Shown in pieces: positions 1-8,686 of a stretch of DNA of 32,357 nucleotides. Source of the DNA: Cytophagales bacterium. Its GTDB lineage: Bacteria > Bacteroidota > Bacteroidia > Cytophagales > UBA9547. The DNA lies in NCBI GenBank assembly GCA_013297755.1, contig JAAFIH010000043.1, forward strand, positions 1 through 32,357, given 5' to 3'. The notes under the pieces were generated by a model, which worked only from the letters and a program-made list of their open reading frames with translations, did not search any database and was not told the DNA's origin. The position numbers were made by a program, and so were the translations under genes. How positions within the stretch are numbered: the stretch's first letter is position 1; each line of letters starts with the position of its first letter.

Positions 1-1
1 T

Positions 2-103
2 GGCAATGGCCTTCCAGCCGGCACCTACTACTACCTCATCGAACGCAACGATGGTAGCACCAAAAACAATACCTACACAGGAGATATTACATTGATTAAA
101 TAA
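2..103 (+). CDS. C-terminal end of a secreted protein with gliding-motility-type (CHU_C / T9SS) sorting tail, partial
   Basis: Only the last 33 codons are inside the window; the gene begins upstream. The visible residues (GNGLPAGTYYYLIERNDG, then a YTGDITLIK ending) match the end of the gliding-motility-associated C-terminal domain, which is typically G..LP.GTYYY.I......Y.G.I.L. In Bacteroidota this domain directs large surface or secreted proteins through the type IX secretion system and is then removed. The codons are visibly more G/C-rich than most of the window, common for long repetitive surface proteins. Nothing can be said about the function of the missing part. A strong intrinsic terminator follows 40 nt after the stop. 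Confidence 0.75.
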   Translation, partial: GNGLPAGTYYYLIERNDGSTKNNTYTGDITLIK

Positions 104-414
104 ATAAGTAACAAATCAATATTATATATCCAATATACTACCCAAAAGGCTTCTAGCAATAGAAGCCTTTTTTTGCAAGAAGAGTATAAAAAAAAGTAAG
201 TCAAAAGATACCTGATATTTGTTTTTTTAGTGCTGCTAAAAAAGTATATAAGTTGGTAATAAAATAATGTATTGGAGAGATAGGTTGAATTTTTGAATCA
301 AAAAAATCGGAAATTATCTGTTATTCTACAATAGTTAAACTAACTTTCCGTATAGTAGATATTTTAGTTTCATTCATCTATTTGGTGGGTTAGTTTTAAA
401 AAAGTAAGAGTATC
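104..414. other. 311-nt gap between convergent genes
   Basis: It separates the rightward secreted-protein tail from the leftward M1 peptidase. It contains the terminator at 144-174 and a weaker A/T-only hairpin at 223-243 (8-bp arms TTTTTTAG / CTAAAAAA, loop TGCTG) that could slow leftward transcription from the peptidase. No coding frame or RNA gene was seen. Confidence 0.5.
144..174 (+). terminator. Rho-independent terminator of the secreted-protein gene
   Basis: A perfect 11-bp stem (AAAAGGCTTCT at 144-154, AGAAGCCTTTT at 161-171) with loop AGCAAT runs into a T tract ending at 174. It lies 40 nt after the stop of the rightward gene. Confidence 0.85.
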
Positions 415-3400
415 CTAAAAACTTCTGCCAATACCAAGCACATATCTAAATTGAAAGGCTTCTTTGCTTGATGGATTAGGGCTTACGAATACTGGAAAAT
501 CAGCTCTAATAGTTACTGGTTTCATATTTAGGTTTCCAAATTTGATTGTAAGGGCTGTGCCAAGACCTCCACTCATATACACGTTTTTAAAGGCTTGATT
601 ATTAAGCGATTTGTCAAAACTAATAGAACCAATGTCATAAAACAAATAAGTGTCCAAATGCACATATTTGCTTGGTTTGGCTTTTACAATCTTATCAAAG
701 TCCATTTCTATACTGCAACTAGCCCCTGATCGACCAACATAGTTTGGTAATAAAACATCATTATCGTTTATGTTTGCCAAATATCCAGCCATACCTCTGA
801 TGTTTAATCCTCCAGAGGGTTGAAAATGGTTTATATCCTGCCCATAACCTGTCCATGGTGTAGGAACGATGCCAGATGCTCTATATACTCGATTAGAAAA
901 TTGTTCCTCTGGTGAACTTGAAGCCAAATATAAAGCACTCTCTAAGGGGGTATTGCCTAAACCATAGCGTCCAAAAAGGCGTGTACGAAACTCAATTTTG
1001 CCTAAATTAAAATAATTTAAAGTCGAAAATTGGACATAACTATAATTAAACCCAGAGCCAATACCAGGCATACGAGCTTCTAAAATCCACTCTCCATTGG
1101 CTGAATTTTTGGATTCTTTGTAAGTATCTACTTTTGTGAACGAAGTAAGATTTATAGGATAATTTCTTTTAATTCCAATATTCAAAGAATTGTTCCACTT
1201 GCCCACATTCCACCAATCTTTGTGCAACATATAAGGTGTTTCTTGTGTTTTTTCACGTTTCATTAGTTGGTGATTAATCCAAATTTTGGTACCTCTTGGA
1301 TTTTTTAAATCTTGGTTTTTAAATAATTTTTCAAATCCAAATATAGATTTGAAAAGACCAGCTTGATGTTGGGTTTCTTGATGCACAAATAGTTGTTTCC
1401 ATACATAAGAACTCAAGTTAAAGCGATTGAAAGTGTACCAAGATAGCAAATGATTATTTCTGCGAATATTGTCAGGCACATCTTGTAGCAGTCTAGTATT
1501 TAGCCACAAATAATACTCTTCTTCGTAATATTTATTAAAATATTCGCCTCTATAATTTGCTCCAATTTGCAACCCATCAAAGCGATTCCACCATATATCA
1601 GGGCGAATATAATTTCGTTTTTGAACCCAATCTGCAGGATTTGAAACCAAATTTTCTATTTGATTTCGTTCAATAGTGTTATATTTTGTGGCATTATCTA
1701 ACAGATTCATATCTGCCATCTCATGTTGAGGGTCAATAATAATATCTATCAATTTTCCTGAAATAGTAATATTTGCAATATATTCTTGGTTTAATTTATC
1801 CCAACCATACCATTTTGGCAAAATTATTGCATCTGTCTTTTTTTCAAACCAAGTATTTGGAATGTAATATTTTTGACTTCCTTTAGTTGTTTTTACGGTA
1901 AAATCGATGGGCATTTGCATACGTCCACGTCTTTTAAACTTAATTTTATAAGTTCGTAAAGAATCATTTTTATTTATAATTTTTACATTTGCTATCTGAT
2001 AATCAATAAATTTGGTGGTTTCGAGCCATTGATCAAAAAACCAGTTTAAGTCAGTTTGAGTGTACTCTGTAATGGCATCTCTGAAATCTTCTGGGTATGG
2101 GTGAGCACCATTCCATTTTTTGACATAGTGTTGCATGGCTTTCAAAAATAGCGAATCGCCAAGTACATATTTTAGGTTATACAACATTACTCCAGTTTTG
2201 TAATAAACCAATCGGTAGCTGCCGCCATGTCTTATGGCACCATGAAAACCAGAGGAGTGAGTATTGAGCTGCTCGTCATATCCTTGATGCACATCTGCTA
2301 AGTAAGGATTGTACAAATTTTCAAATCTTGTATTGATACTGTCCAGTCTTTTTTTGATGTAAGTAGAGGTAGATGGACGTGGTCGCTTTTGACCCACTAT
2401 TTTGTCCATTGCCCAGATGGTGGCAAACTGAGTAAAGCCTTCGTCAAGGCTTGCCCTATAGGTTTCGTTGCTGCCTACCATGCCATAAAACCACATGTGT
2501 CCTACTTCGTGTGCCAACAGTCCTTGATGCTGTGGATAAGTGCCACCATCAAGGGTTAGCATGGGATATTCCATGCCATCTTGGGCATCGGCAACGATGA
2601 TTTTGGGCCACATATATGTTCCAAAATCAGTACAAAATACTTTCATACATTCTCTTGTATAATTGGCCGAAGGCAACCATTTTGGTACATGATTCTCTTG
2701 TGCAAGTGCAATTACACGAATACCATTATACAAAACCTCGTCTATTCTATACAATGGATCGGCTGTAAATGCAAAATTATGAACATTGACAGCGTAATAT
2801 TTCCATGTTTTCGTTTTGCCTTTTTCTTTAGGAATAATGATGGTTGGTTTGTCGGTTGGTTTTACTTTTGTAAAATTTTTAAAATCTAATTTCTTACGAA
2901 GCGTATCAGGCATTACATCGTTTTCGTTGATCAAAACACCAGTGGCCTCTACAATATATTCCTGTGGAAAAGTAAGTTCTACATCAAAACTTCCAAAATT
3001 GGCATAAAATTCTTTGTCTAAGTGTTGGTCGGTATGCCAAGCAAATTTTTTGTCATACACACATACTATGGGGTACCAATGTACGCCATCAAAATGTTTT
3101 GTTTTTTCGGTTTCAAATGTTTTGTTTCGCCTACGCATACTACCTGTATCCCAATAGGTTTTGAAAGTACAAGTTAGCGTAATAGAGTCTTGAGATTTTA
3201 ATTGTTCGTTTAAAATAACTTTTAAAATAGTATTGTCTAAAACTGTTTTTACTGGTTGTCCGTTTACTTTCCAGTCTTTGGTAGTTGTACCAAACCCTTG
3301 AATTTCAGATTTCCCAAACATTGCTTTTATTTTATTTCCTTGCCATAATTTATGATAATAGCTTTGTGGTTGAAAAGCATTTTCGTATAAATGAAAATAA

Positions 3401-3645
3401 ATTTCAGTAAGATTATTAGGCGAATTGTTATAATAAGTTACCGAAAACTCTGTAGCTTCAATGCTATTTTCGTCATCGTTTACGGTTGCTTTTATTTTGT
3501 AAATAACATCTTGTTGCCAATAGCCATCGTAGGGTTTATGATTGATCCAATAATATTTATTTTCTGCTGACCTAAAAGGTACAGTGTATTGTGATTGAGC
3601 AAACGCAGAAAATTCGATGAGTAAGATAAGAATAAGTTTTTTCAT
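415..3645 (-). CDS. M1-family metallopeptidase with C-terminal barrel-like region
   Basis: Zinc peptidase of the M1 (aminopeptidase N/gluzincin) family. The HEXXH-X18-E signature is intact: HEVGH at 379-383, with E402 18 residues later in SLDEG. A DGMEYP motif just before it corresponds to the GxMEN substrate loop. I start at ATG 3645 because the protein then opens with a clear signal peptide (MKKLILILLIEFSAFAQSQ); a start 12 codons earlier would hide it. The mature protein has an M1-type beta domain and catalytic domain (about 20-550). A 450-residue C-terminal half is rich in alternating aromatic/polar strands and ends in LGIGRSF, with the terminal aromatic residue expected of outer-membrane barrels. 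Inference: a cell-surface peptidase anchored by a barrel. At 1076 aa it is longer than typical secreted M1 enzymes. It begins 4 nt after the stop of the DUF4435 gene, so it may be co-transcribed with it. Confidence 0.9.
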   Translation of the reverse strand: MKKLILILLIEFSAFAQSQYTVPFRSAENKYYWINHKPYDGYWQQDVIYKIKATVNDDENSIEATEFSVTYYNNSPNNLTEIYFHLYENAFQPQSYYHKLWQGNKIKAMFGKSEIQGFGTTTKDWKVNGQPVKTVLDNTILKVILNEQLKSQDSITLTCTFKTYWDTGSMRRRNKTFETEKTKHFDGVHWYPIVCVYDKKFAWHTDQHLDKEFYANFGSFDVELTFPQEYIVEATGVLINENDVMPDTLRKKLDFKNFTKVKPTDKPTIIIPKEKGKTKTWKYYAVNVHNFAFTADPLYRIDEVLYNGIRVIALAQENHVPKWLPSANYTRECMKVFCTDFGTYMWPKIIVADAQDGMEYPMLTLDGGTYPQHQGLLAHEVGHMWFYGMVGSNETYRASLDEGFTQFATIWAMDKIVGQKRPRPSTSTYIKKRLDSINTRFENLYNPYLADVHQGYDEQLNTHSSGFHGAIRHGGSYRLVYYKTGVMLYNLKYVLGDSLFLKAMQHYVKKWNGAHPYPEDFRDAITEYTQTDLNWFFDQWLETTKFIDYQIANVKIINKNDSLRTYKIKFKRRGRMQMPIDFTVKTTKGSQKYYIPNTWFEKKTDAIILPKWYGWDKLNQEYIANITISGKLIDIIIDPQHEMADMNLLDNATKYNTIERNQIENLVSNPADWVQKRNYIRPDIWWNRFDGLQIGANYRGEYFNKYYEEEYYLWLNTRLLQDVPDNIRRNNHLLSWYTFNRFNLSSYVWKQLFVHQETQHQAGLFKSIFGFEKLFKNQDLKNPRGTKIWINHQLMKREKTQETPYMLHKDWWNVGKWNNSLNIGIKRNYPINLTSFTKVDTYKESKNSANGEWILEARMPGIGSGFNYSYVQFSTLNYFNLGKIEFRTRLFGRYGLGNTPLESALYLASSSPEEQFSNRVYRASGIVPTPWTGYGQDINHFQPSGGLNIRGMAGYLANINDNDVLLPNYVGRSGASCSIEMDFDKIVKAKPSKYVHLDTYLFYDIGSISFDKSLNNQAFKNVYMSGGLGTALTIKFGNLNMKPVTIRADFPVFVSPNPSSKEAFQFRYVLGIGRSF

Positions 3646-3649
3646 ATTA

Positions 3650-4504
3650 TTATTTAAAATGAATTCTACAAGCATTAGCAATTTCCCATTTTTGGGTTTC
3701 TTTGTATAAAATAGTATTTTTAAAATGAGAATAAGAAAAATTTATCCTAAAAACGCTTTCTAATGTAGCTGCTTTTAAATCATTATTTTTTGATTTTTTT
3801 CTTAAAAACTCAGCTAGTGCTTTTAGGAAATCATGCCCATTGGTTAGTTGAAAATAATCTAAGTTATTACTTTTTAGTTTTTCAATTTGCTCTAGTGGAA
3901 AATCTGTAGTTGAATGACCATTTTTTTTCAATGTTCTATTTAATTGAATCAAATATTGCTCAAAATCTATTGAAAGATTTTCTATTGAAATTAAATTTTG
4001 AAATTCTATTTCTTTGAATGGTATTTCTAAAGATTCATTTTCGTTAATCCATTTCCATAAAGATAAATTTTCTACAATTTTAAATATATCACTTTTAATG
4101 TTTAAATGTTCTTTTTTTTGGTAATTTGGCAAATACTCATGTATAATAGCACTAAAAATATCGTTTTCTGCAATCATTGACATTTCTATATCATGCAAAT
4201 CTGTTAAAAAAATATTTTTTTTTGTATAAGAGCTATTACTAAAATATAAAAAATCAGCATCTCTTATTCCAATAATAAACGAATGTAAAGGTAATAAATC
4301 AATGACACATTTCTCAAGTTTTGAATTTCCACCTGGCACCCATTCAACTTTGCAGTAATTGAGGTCGAATAATTTTCTGTATAACCGTTCATCTGTAGGG
4401 CCTTCAACTAAAATAAATGAGGTATCTTTGTTATTAGGATGCTTCAAATCCATTCTTAGCTCATCGAACTTGTATTGATAAGTTATATCTTTATATTGGT
4501 TCAT
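3650..4504 (-). CDS. ariB: DUF4435/TOPRIM-like protein, AriB-like effector of a PARIS-type system
   Basis: 284 aa. The start at 4504 is chosen because its ATG overlaps the TGA of the upstream ATPase (ATGA), the usual sign of translational coupling; a longer frame would overlap by 43 nt. Visible motifs: ILVEGPTDERLY with E34, GIRDADF with D82 and D84 (the TOPRIM Glu and DxD acids), and TDLHDIEMSMI, a DUF4435 signature. In characterised PARIS systems AriB is a TOPRIM nuclease held inactive on the ATPase AriA. When AriA senses a phage anti-restriction protein, AriB is released and cuts host tRNA, stopping growth. That role here is inferred from domain pairing and gene order. The gene is very A/T-rich, suggesting acquisition. 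It could instead belong to a related OLD-like ATPase-TOPRIM system. Confidence 0.75.
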   Translation of the reverse strand: MNQYKDITYQYKFDELRMDLKHPNNKDTSFILVEGPTDERLYRKLFDLNYCKVEWVPGGNSKLEKCVIDLLPLHSFIIGIRDADFLYFSNSSYTKKNIFLTDLHDIEMSMIAENDIFSAIIHEYLPNYQKKEHLNIKSDIFKIVENLSLWKWINENESLEIPFKEIEFQNLISIENLSIDFEQYLIQLNRTLKKNGHSTTDFPLEQIEKLKSNNLDYFQLTNGHDFLKALAEFLRKKSKNNDLKAATLESVFRINFSYSHFKNTILYKETQKWEIANACRIHFK

Positions 4505-5691
4505 AATACTGCAATTTCTGCTAGATTTAAAGTTAAATCCCATCTGCCATTGACAATAGCTGGAGCATGTGTAGCAATAATAACTTGAATGTTTTGTATT
4601 TTAGCTATTTTTAATATATCGTTTAAAAACTCTTTTTGCCAAGTGATATGCAAAGAAATTTCTGGTTCATCAATTAATAAAAGTAGATTAGTGGTTGTAT
4701 TAAAAATTAATTCGTAAAGTAAAACAACTTCATTTTGCTCACCAGACGAAAGTTGATTTAATTTTAAATCCTCTCCTTTAGATGTAGTAAAATAAAATCC
4801 TTTCTCTTTGCTTATTTTTACGGATTTATAAGTAAATCGCCTTTCATTTAGAATAGATGTAAAAAGGGTAAGTTTTTGTAGTAATTCTTCAAAAACAGAA
4901 AGTTTATTCTCTAAATCTTTAATAAATACTAACAATGCTTTAGCGTCTACTTCGCTGTAATCTCGATTTTTTTGTAGGGTATTAAAAAGTCCAAATTCAA
5001 TTAATTTTGATTGAATTTCGTTAATTTTATGCAGTCTTTTGTTGTAATCATTTTCAGAAATTATATTTTTTTCATCTATAAGCCTGTCAATATATGTATT
5101 ATCAATTTTTTGGGTATTAACAAATGAATCTTGGATAATTTTTGCAATAATTTTTATTAATTCTTCAGAATGTGATTCAATTGTATTTACAATAACAGTT
5201 TTTTGAACACCATAAAAGTTATTTTCGTGTATTTCAATTTGTTTGAATAACCTTTGTTCTTTAATAAAATGTATATTAATTGAATTTAGAATTTCATTAC
5301 TAATACTTTTTTTTATTTCTATTGATTCCTTTTTATTATGTTCTAGATTATTACTTAGAAAGTCATATTTTTCCTCTTTAATTAATTTGAAATTATCAAT
5401 TTCTAAGTCATTTTGGTAAAATTTAATATTCAAATTAAATATTTGTTTTATTAAAGTCTTATGAATTATTATTTTAATTTTTGAATCAAGCTCTAATTCA
5501 ATTTTTTCAAATTTCAAATCATGGAAGAAAGCAAAATCTTTATTAAAAAGATTATAAATAATATTTAAAATCATGGTTTTGCCAAAACCATTAGGTCCAG
5601 TAATAATGACAACATTTTCGGGGTTATCAAGATCAATTTCGTAATCAAATAAATCAAATAGTTTTTCTATTTTTATAGAAGTAAGTTTCAT
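4501..5691 (-). CDS. ariA: AAA/ABC-type ATPase, AriA-like sensor of a PARIS-type system
   Basis: 396 aa, SMC/ABC-like ATPase of the AAA_15/AAA_21 kind. Walker A is GPNGFGKT (32-39), the signature is LSSGEQ (314-319), and Walker B is LLLIDEPE with D341 and E342, followed by the switch motif IIATHAP. Between Walker A and the signature lies a long charged helical region (about 60-300), the expected coiled-coil insertion. All catalytic motifs are intact. The gene is immediately followed, with ATGA overlap, by the DUF4435 gene. This ATPase plus DUF4435 order is the defining architecture of PARIS, where AriA assembles into a scaffold that binds AriB and senses phage proteins such as anti-restriction factors. 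The trigger here is unknown. A dedicated promoter can be read upstream. The A/T bias is visibly stronger than in tex next door. Confidence 0.78.
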   Translation of the reverse strand: MKLTSIKIEKLFDLFDYEIDLDNPENVVIITGPNGFGKTMILNIIYNLFNKDFAFFHDLKFEKIELELDSKIKIIIHKTLIKQIFNLNIKFYQNDLEIDNFKLIKEEKYDFLSNNLEHNKKESIEIKKSISNEILNSINIHFIKEQRLFKQIEIHENNFYGVQKTVIVNTIESHSEELIKIIAKIIQDSFVNTQKIDNTYIDRLIDEKNIISENDYNKRLHKINEIQSKLIEFGLFNTLQKNRDYSEVDAKALLVFIKDLENKLSVFEELLQKLTLFTSILNERRFTYKSVKISKEKGFYFTTSKGEDLKLNQLSSGEQNEVVLLYELIFNTTTNLLLLIDEPEISLHITWQKEFLNDILKIAKIQNIQVIIATHAPAIVNGRWDLTLNLAEIAVL

Positions 5692-5707
5692 TTCACTATT
5701 TTTTTTT

Positions 5708-5741
5708 CAAAAATACAATTTTATTGTAAAATAACACCAAA
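5708..5741 (-). promoter_or_regulatory. Predicted Bacteroidota-type promoter of the PARIS-like operon
   Basis: Read on the minus strand: TTTG (5741-5738), 22-nt spacer, TATTTTTG (5715-5708), fitting the TTG-N17-23-TAnnTTTG consensus. The -7 box is 16 nt before the ATPase ATG, implying a very short leader. Confidence 0.45.
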
Positions 5742-5873
5742 AAATTGGACTTCGTATTTATTTTTAATACCAATTTACAATTTTCTTTTTTTATTTATCT
5801 TATTACAAATTGGCACTATATTTCAGAGAATTAAAGTTAATTTTCTTTATTTTTGTGTATAAGTTACCCTTAA

Positions 5874-5909
5874 TTGTGGACAAGTAAATGATTTTGGATT
5901 TTAATTTTG
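5874..5909 (+). promoter_or_regulatory. Possible tex promoter (-7 box TAATTTTG)
   Basis: TAATTTTG at 5902-5909 matches TAnnTTTG and sits 28 nt before the tex ATG. The nearest TTG (5874-5876) is 25 nt upstream, slightly long. A second -7 match (TATTTTTG, 5848-5855) has no obvious -33 box. Confidence 0.25.
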
Positions 5910-5937
5910 GAAAAAAATTACATAATACATTTAAAGC

Positions 5938-8199
5938 ATGTCTATTTTTCATTTTCAACTGATTGCCAAAGAGTTGTCTATTGCAACTCGCCAAGTAGAA
6001 GCTACCGTAGATTTATTGGATGGTGGAGGCACTGTACCTTTTATTTCACGATACAGAAAAGAGGTAACTGGCGAATTAGATGAGGTACAAATCACGGCCA
6101 TACGTGATAGAATCGAACAATTACGAGAACTAGACAAACGCAGAGAAGCTATTTTAAAATCGATTTCTGATCAAGCAAAACTTACGCCAGAGTTGCAAAA
6201 ATCTATCGAAGACGCCAAAACTATGAGCGAACTCGAAGATATTTATTTGCCTTACAAACCAAAACGCAGAACTAGAGCCACTATAGCTCGAGAAAAAGGC
6301 TTAGAGCCTTTGGCTATGCTTATCATGAATCAACCACCCAAAAGCAACCTACAAAAAGAAGCTCAACTTTACCTGTCAGACGAAAAACAAGTCAATTCTG
6401 TGGACGAAGCCTTGGCTGGAGCCAGAGATATTATTGCCGAAATCATCAACGAAGACAAAGATGCTAGAGCCAAAATACGTAAATTGTTTATGGAAACAGC
6501 CATAGTTTCAAGTCGTGTATTGACAGGAAAAGAAACCGAAGCTCAGAAGTTTAAAGATTATTTTGATTGGAAAGAACCCATCAAAAATATCCCTTCTCAC
6601 CGCTTATTGGCTTTGAGAAGAGGCGAAAAAGAAGGTTTTTTGATCCTAAATATAGAACCAGAAACTGAAGCAGCTACCGAAATATTAGATAAGCAATTTG
6701 TATTGAACAGCAGCGAATCGGCCGCTCAAGTAAAAATGGCTCTCGAGGATGCTTACAAAAGATTGATGGCGCCATCTATAGAAACAGATGTGAGAATGGG
6801 TACTAAAGATTCGGCCGATGACGAAGCCATAAAAGTTTTTGCCGAAAATTTAAAGCAATTATTACTAGCTTCGCCAATGGGACAAAAAAATGTGCTTTCG
6901 ATAGACCCTGGTTTTAGAACTGGTTGCAAAGTAGTAGTGCTTGACAAACAAGGCAAATTGCTGCACAACGATGTGATTTACCCAGAAATGGGCGATTCCA
7001 AAAAAATGCTTGCCGAGCAAACCATTTTGGCTTGTTGTGCCAAATACAACATAGAAGCCATAGCCATAGGCAATGGCACAGCTGGCAGAGAAACGGAAGA
7101 CTTTGTAAGAAAAATAGGATTACCCAATGAAATTACAATAGTCATGGTAAACGAAAGTGGAGCCTCTGTATATTCGGCTTCGCCTATAGCTAGAGAAGAG
7201 TTTCCAGACTATGATGTAACCGTACGTGGGGCCGTTTCGATTGGTCGAAGATTGATGGACCCACTGGCTGAGTTGGTCAAAATAGACCCTAAAGCCATTG
7301 GTGTAGGCCAATATCAACATGATGTAGACCAAAATAAACTTAAAACTTCGCTCGATGATGTTGTCATAAGTGCTGTAAATGCAGTTGGTGTTGAAGTAAA
7401 CACTGCTAGCAAGCAATTACTCACTTATGTATCTGGGCTTGGGCCACAGTTGGCCGAAAATATAGTAAAATATAGAGACGAAAATGGGCCTTTCAAAACA
7501 AGAGAATCGCTCAAAAAAGTAGCTCGTATGGGCGAAAAAGCATTTGAACAAAGTGCTGGTTTCTTACGAATAAGAGATGCTATTCATCCATTGGATGCGT
7601 CATCTGTACATCCTGAGGCTTATAATATAGTAGAAAAAATGGCCACCGACCAAAACTGCACTGTGGGCGACCTTATCAAAAACGATGCTGTACGCAAGGC
7701 CATAGATTTAAAAAAATATGTAACCCCAACCTTTGGACTGCCCACACTGCAAGACATTGTAAAAGAGCTTGCCAAACCAGGACGCGACCCACGAGAAAAA
7801 TTTGAAACTTTTAGTTTTACCTCAGGTGTAAACAAAATACAGGATTTGAGAGTAGGTATGAAATTGCCAGGTATAGTTACCAATGTTACCAATTTTGGTG
7901 CTTTTGTGGATATTGGCGTTCATCAAGATGGATTGGTGCATGTGAGCCAACTATCAGATACATTTGTGTCAGACCCAAAAACGGCAGTAAAAGTAGCCCA
8001 AAAAGTAATGGTAACCGTTACAGAATTGGACATAGACCGCAAAAGAATAGCTCTGTCTATGAAAGATACATCGGCCAAGAGTAATACAACCACAAATTCA
8101 AAAAGTAATAATCAAGCAAAAAAGAAAGTAGAAAAAGAACCCGAAAGTCAAATTTCTTTTCAAGAACAACTATTGGCTTTGAAAAATAAATTTAGATAA
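5938..8199 (+). CDS. tex: Tex, S1-domain RNA-binding transcription accessory protein
   Basis: 753 aa, close to the usual Tex length. The family order is visible: an N-terminal helical domain with SRYRKEVTGELDE and YLPYKPKRRTRATIAREKGL, a YqgF/RNase H-like domain opening with LSIDPGFRTGCK near residue 321, helix-hairpin-helix repeats (TYVSGLGPQLAENIVKYR), and an S1 domain at about 640-711 (GIVTNVTNFGAFVDIGVHQD). A Lys/Ser/Asn-rich tail ends in QEQLLALKNKFR. Tex binds RNA through S1 and is conserved in bacteria, with reported effects on transcription and RNA metabolism. It is transcribed alone here, divergent from the PARIS-like operon, and is a backbone gene marking one boundary of that module. 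Confidence 0.97.
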   Translation: MSIFHFQLIAKELSIATRQVEATVDLLDGGGTVPFISRYRKEVTGELDEVQITAIRDRIEQLRELDKRREAILKSISDQAKLTPELQKSIEDAKTMSELEDIYLPYKPKRRTRATIAREKGLEPLAMLIMNQPPKSNLQKEAQLYLSDEKQVNSVDEALAGARDIIAEIINEDKDARAKIRKLFMETAIVSSRVLTGKETEAQKFKDYFDWKEPIKNIPSHRLLALRRGEKEGFLILNIEPETEAATEILDKQFVLNSSESAAQVKMALEDAYKRLMAPSIETDVRMGTKDSADDEAIKVFAENLKQLLLASPMGQKNVLSIDPGFRTGCKVVVLDKQGKLLHNDVIYPEMGDSKKMLAEQTILACCAKYNIEAIAIGNGTAGRETEDFVRKIGLPNEITIVMVNESGASVYSASPIAREEFPDYDVTVRGAVSIGRRLMDPLAELVKIDPKAIGVGQYQHDVDQNKLKTSLDDVVISAVNAVGVEVNTASKQLLTYVSGLGPQLAENIVKYRDENGPFKTRESLKKVARMGEKAFEQSAGFLRIRDAIHPLDASSVHPEAYNIVEKMATDQNCTVGDLIKNDAVRKAIDLKKYVTPTFGLPTLQDIVKELAKPGRDPREKFETFSFTSGVNKIQDLRVGMKLPGIVTNVTNFGAFVDIGVHQDGLVHVSQLSDTFVSDPKTAVKVAQKVMVTVTELDIDRKRIALSMKDTSAKSNTTTNSKSNNQAKKKVEKEPESQISFQEQLLALKNKFR

Positions 8200-8260
8200 A
8201 AATAGTATTTCTTAAGTAATGTCGTTTATTCAAGAATTTTTTATTGCCTCAATCTTGGTC

Positions 8261-8277
8261 TTTCTCCAAAGGAGAAA
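8261..8277. terminator. Hairpin between convergent tex and phosphatase genes, possible weak terminator
   Basis: Perfect 7-bp arms TTTCTCC / GGAGAAA around an AAA loop, 61 nt after the tex stop and 70 nt beyond the end of the opposing gene. No T tract follows directly on either strand, so termination is uncertain. Confidence 0.3.
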
Positions 8278-8347
8278 ATTAATTTGAATCTTAGGTAAAC
8301 GATATTGATTTATTAAGTAATAAAAGATATTTTTTTTTGGTTTTTAT

Positions 8348-8686
8348 CTAATAATTCATTTGTAAATAGAAATTTATTTTCTCTGATAATAGCTCTATTA
8401 GCTCTTCGTCCATAAATTCATATTCATCAGGGATGTTCATCACTTCAATCTTAGGTAACTCGAGATGAGCATACAATTCTTGGATTTTTGAACGATGATT
8501 GGTTTCCATCACAAAAACAATGTTAGCCCAAAGAAGGTCTTTTTCAGACAATTTTCTTTCACTTTTTGGACTTACTCCAGCCGATTTTATGCTAAATCGT
8601 TGGTCGTTTTTAAAAATTGACTCAGCAGTTCTGCTACGTTTTTTGTTTTTTCCACACACTACCAAGATGTTGGGTCTTGATGTCAT
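8348..8686 (-). CDS. Small low-molecular-weight protein tyrosine phosphatase-like protein
   Basis: 112 aa. The CX5R(S) phosphatase loop is visible as C11-GKNKK-R17-S18 right after the first hydrophobic strand (NILVVC). Later come SAGVSP and an Asp-containing IPDEYEFMD segment in the place of the general-acid loop. It is shorter than classical LMW-PTPs (about 150 aa) and fits the compact group annotated as predicted protein tyrosine phosphatase (COG4551-like). The expected reaction is dephosphorylation of phosphotyrosine or a small aryl phosphate; the true substrate is unknown. It stands alone, convergent with tex and facing a 0.5-kb gap upstream. Confidence 0.8.
   Translation of the reverse strand: MTSRPNILVVCGKNKKRSRTAESIFKNDQRFSIKSAGVSPKSERKLSEKDLLWANIVFVMETNHRSKIQELYAHLELPKIEVMNIPDEYEFMDEELIELLSEKINFYLQMNY

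Noticed and set aside
223-243. TTTTTTAG/CTAAAAAA hairpin as a terminator for the M1 peptidase
   Set aside because: The arms are almost pure A/T and no T tract follows directly in the leftward direction; kept only as a note in the gap description.
5803-5994. 63-codon minus-strand open frame across the tex start
   Set aside because: Half lies inside tex, half in A/T-rich intergenic DNA; no recognisable domain or plausible gene context.
7120-7416. 98-codon minus-strand frame inside tex
   Set aside because: Fully antisense to a conserved tex region; the open frame is explained by codon bias of tex.
8287-8460. Two copies of AATCTTAGGTAA near the phosphatase gene as a repeat or attachment site
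   Set aside because: Only 12 nt shared, one copy is inside coding sequence, and no mobile gene lies between them.
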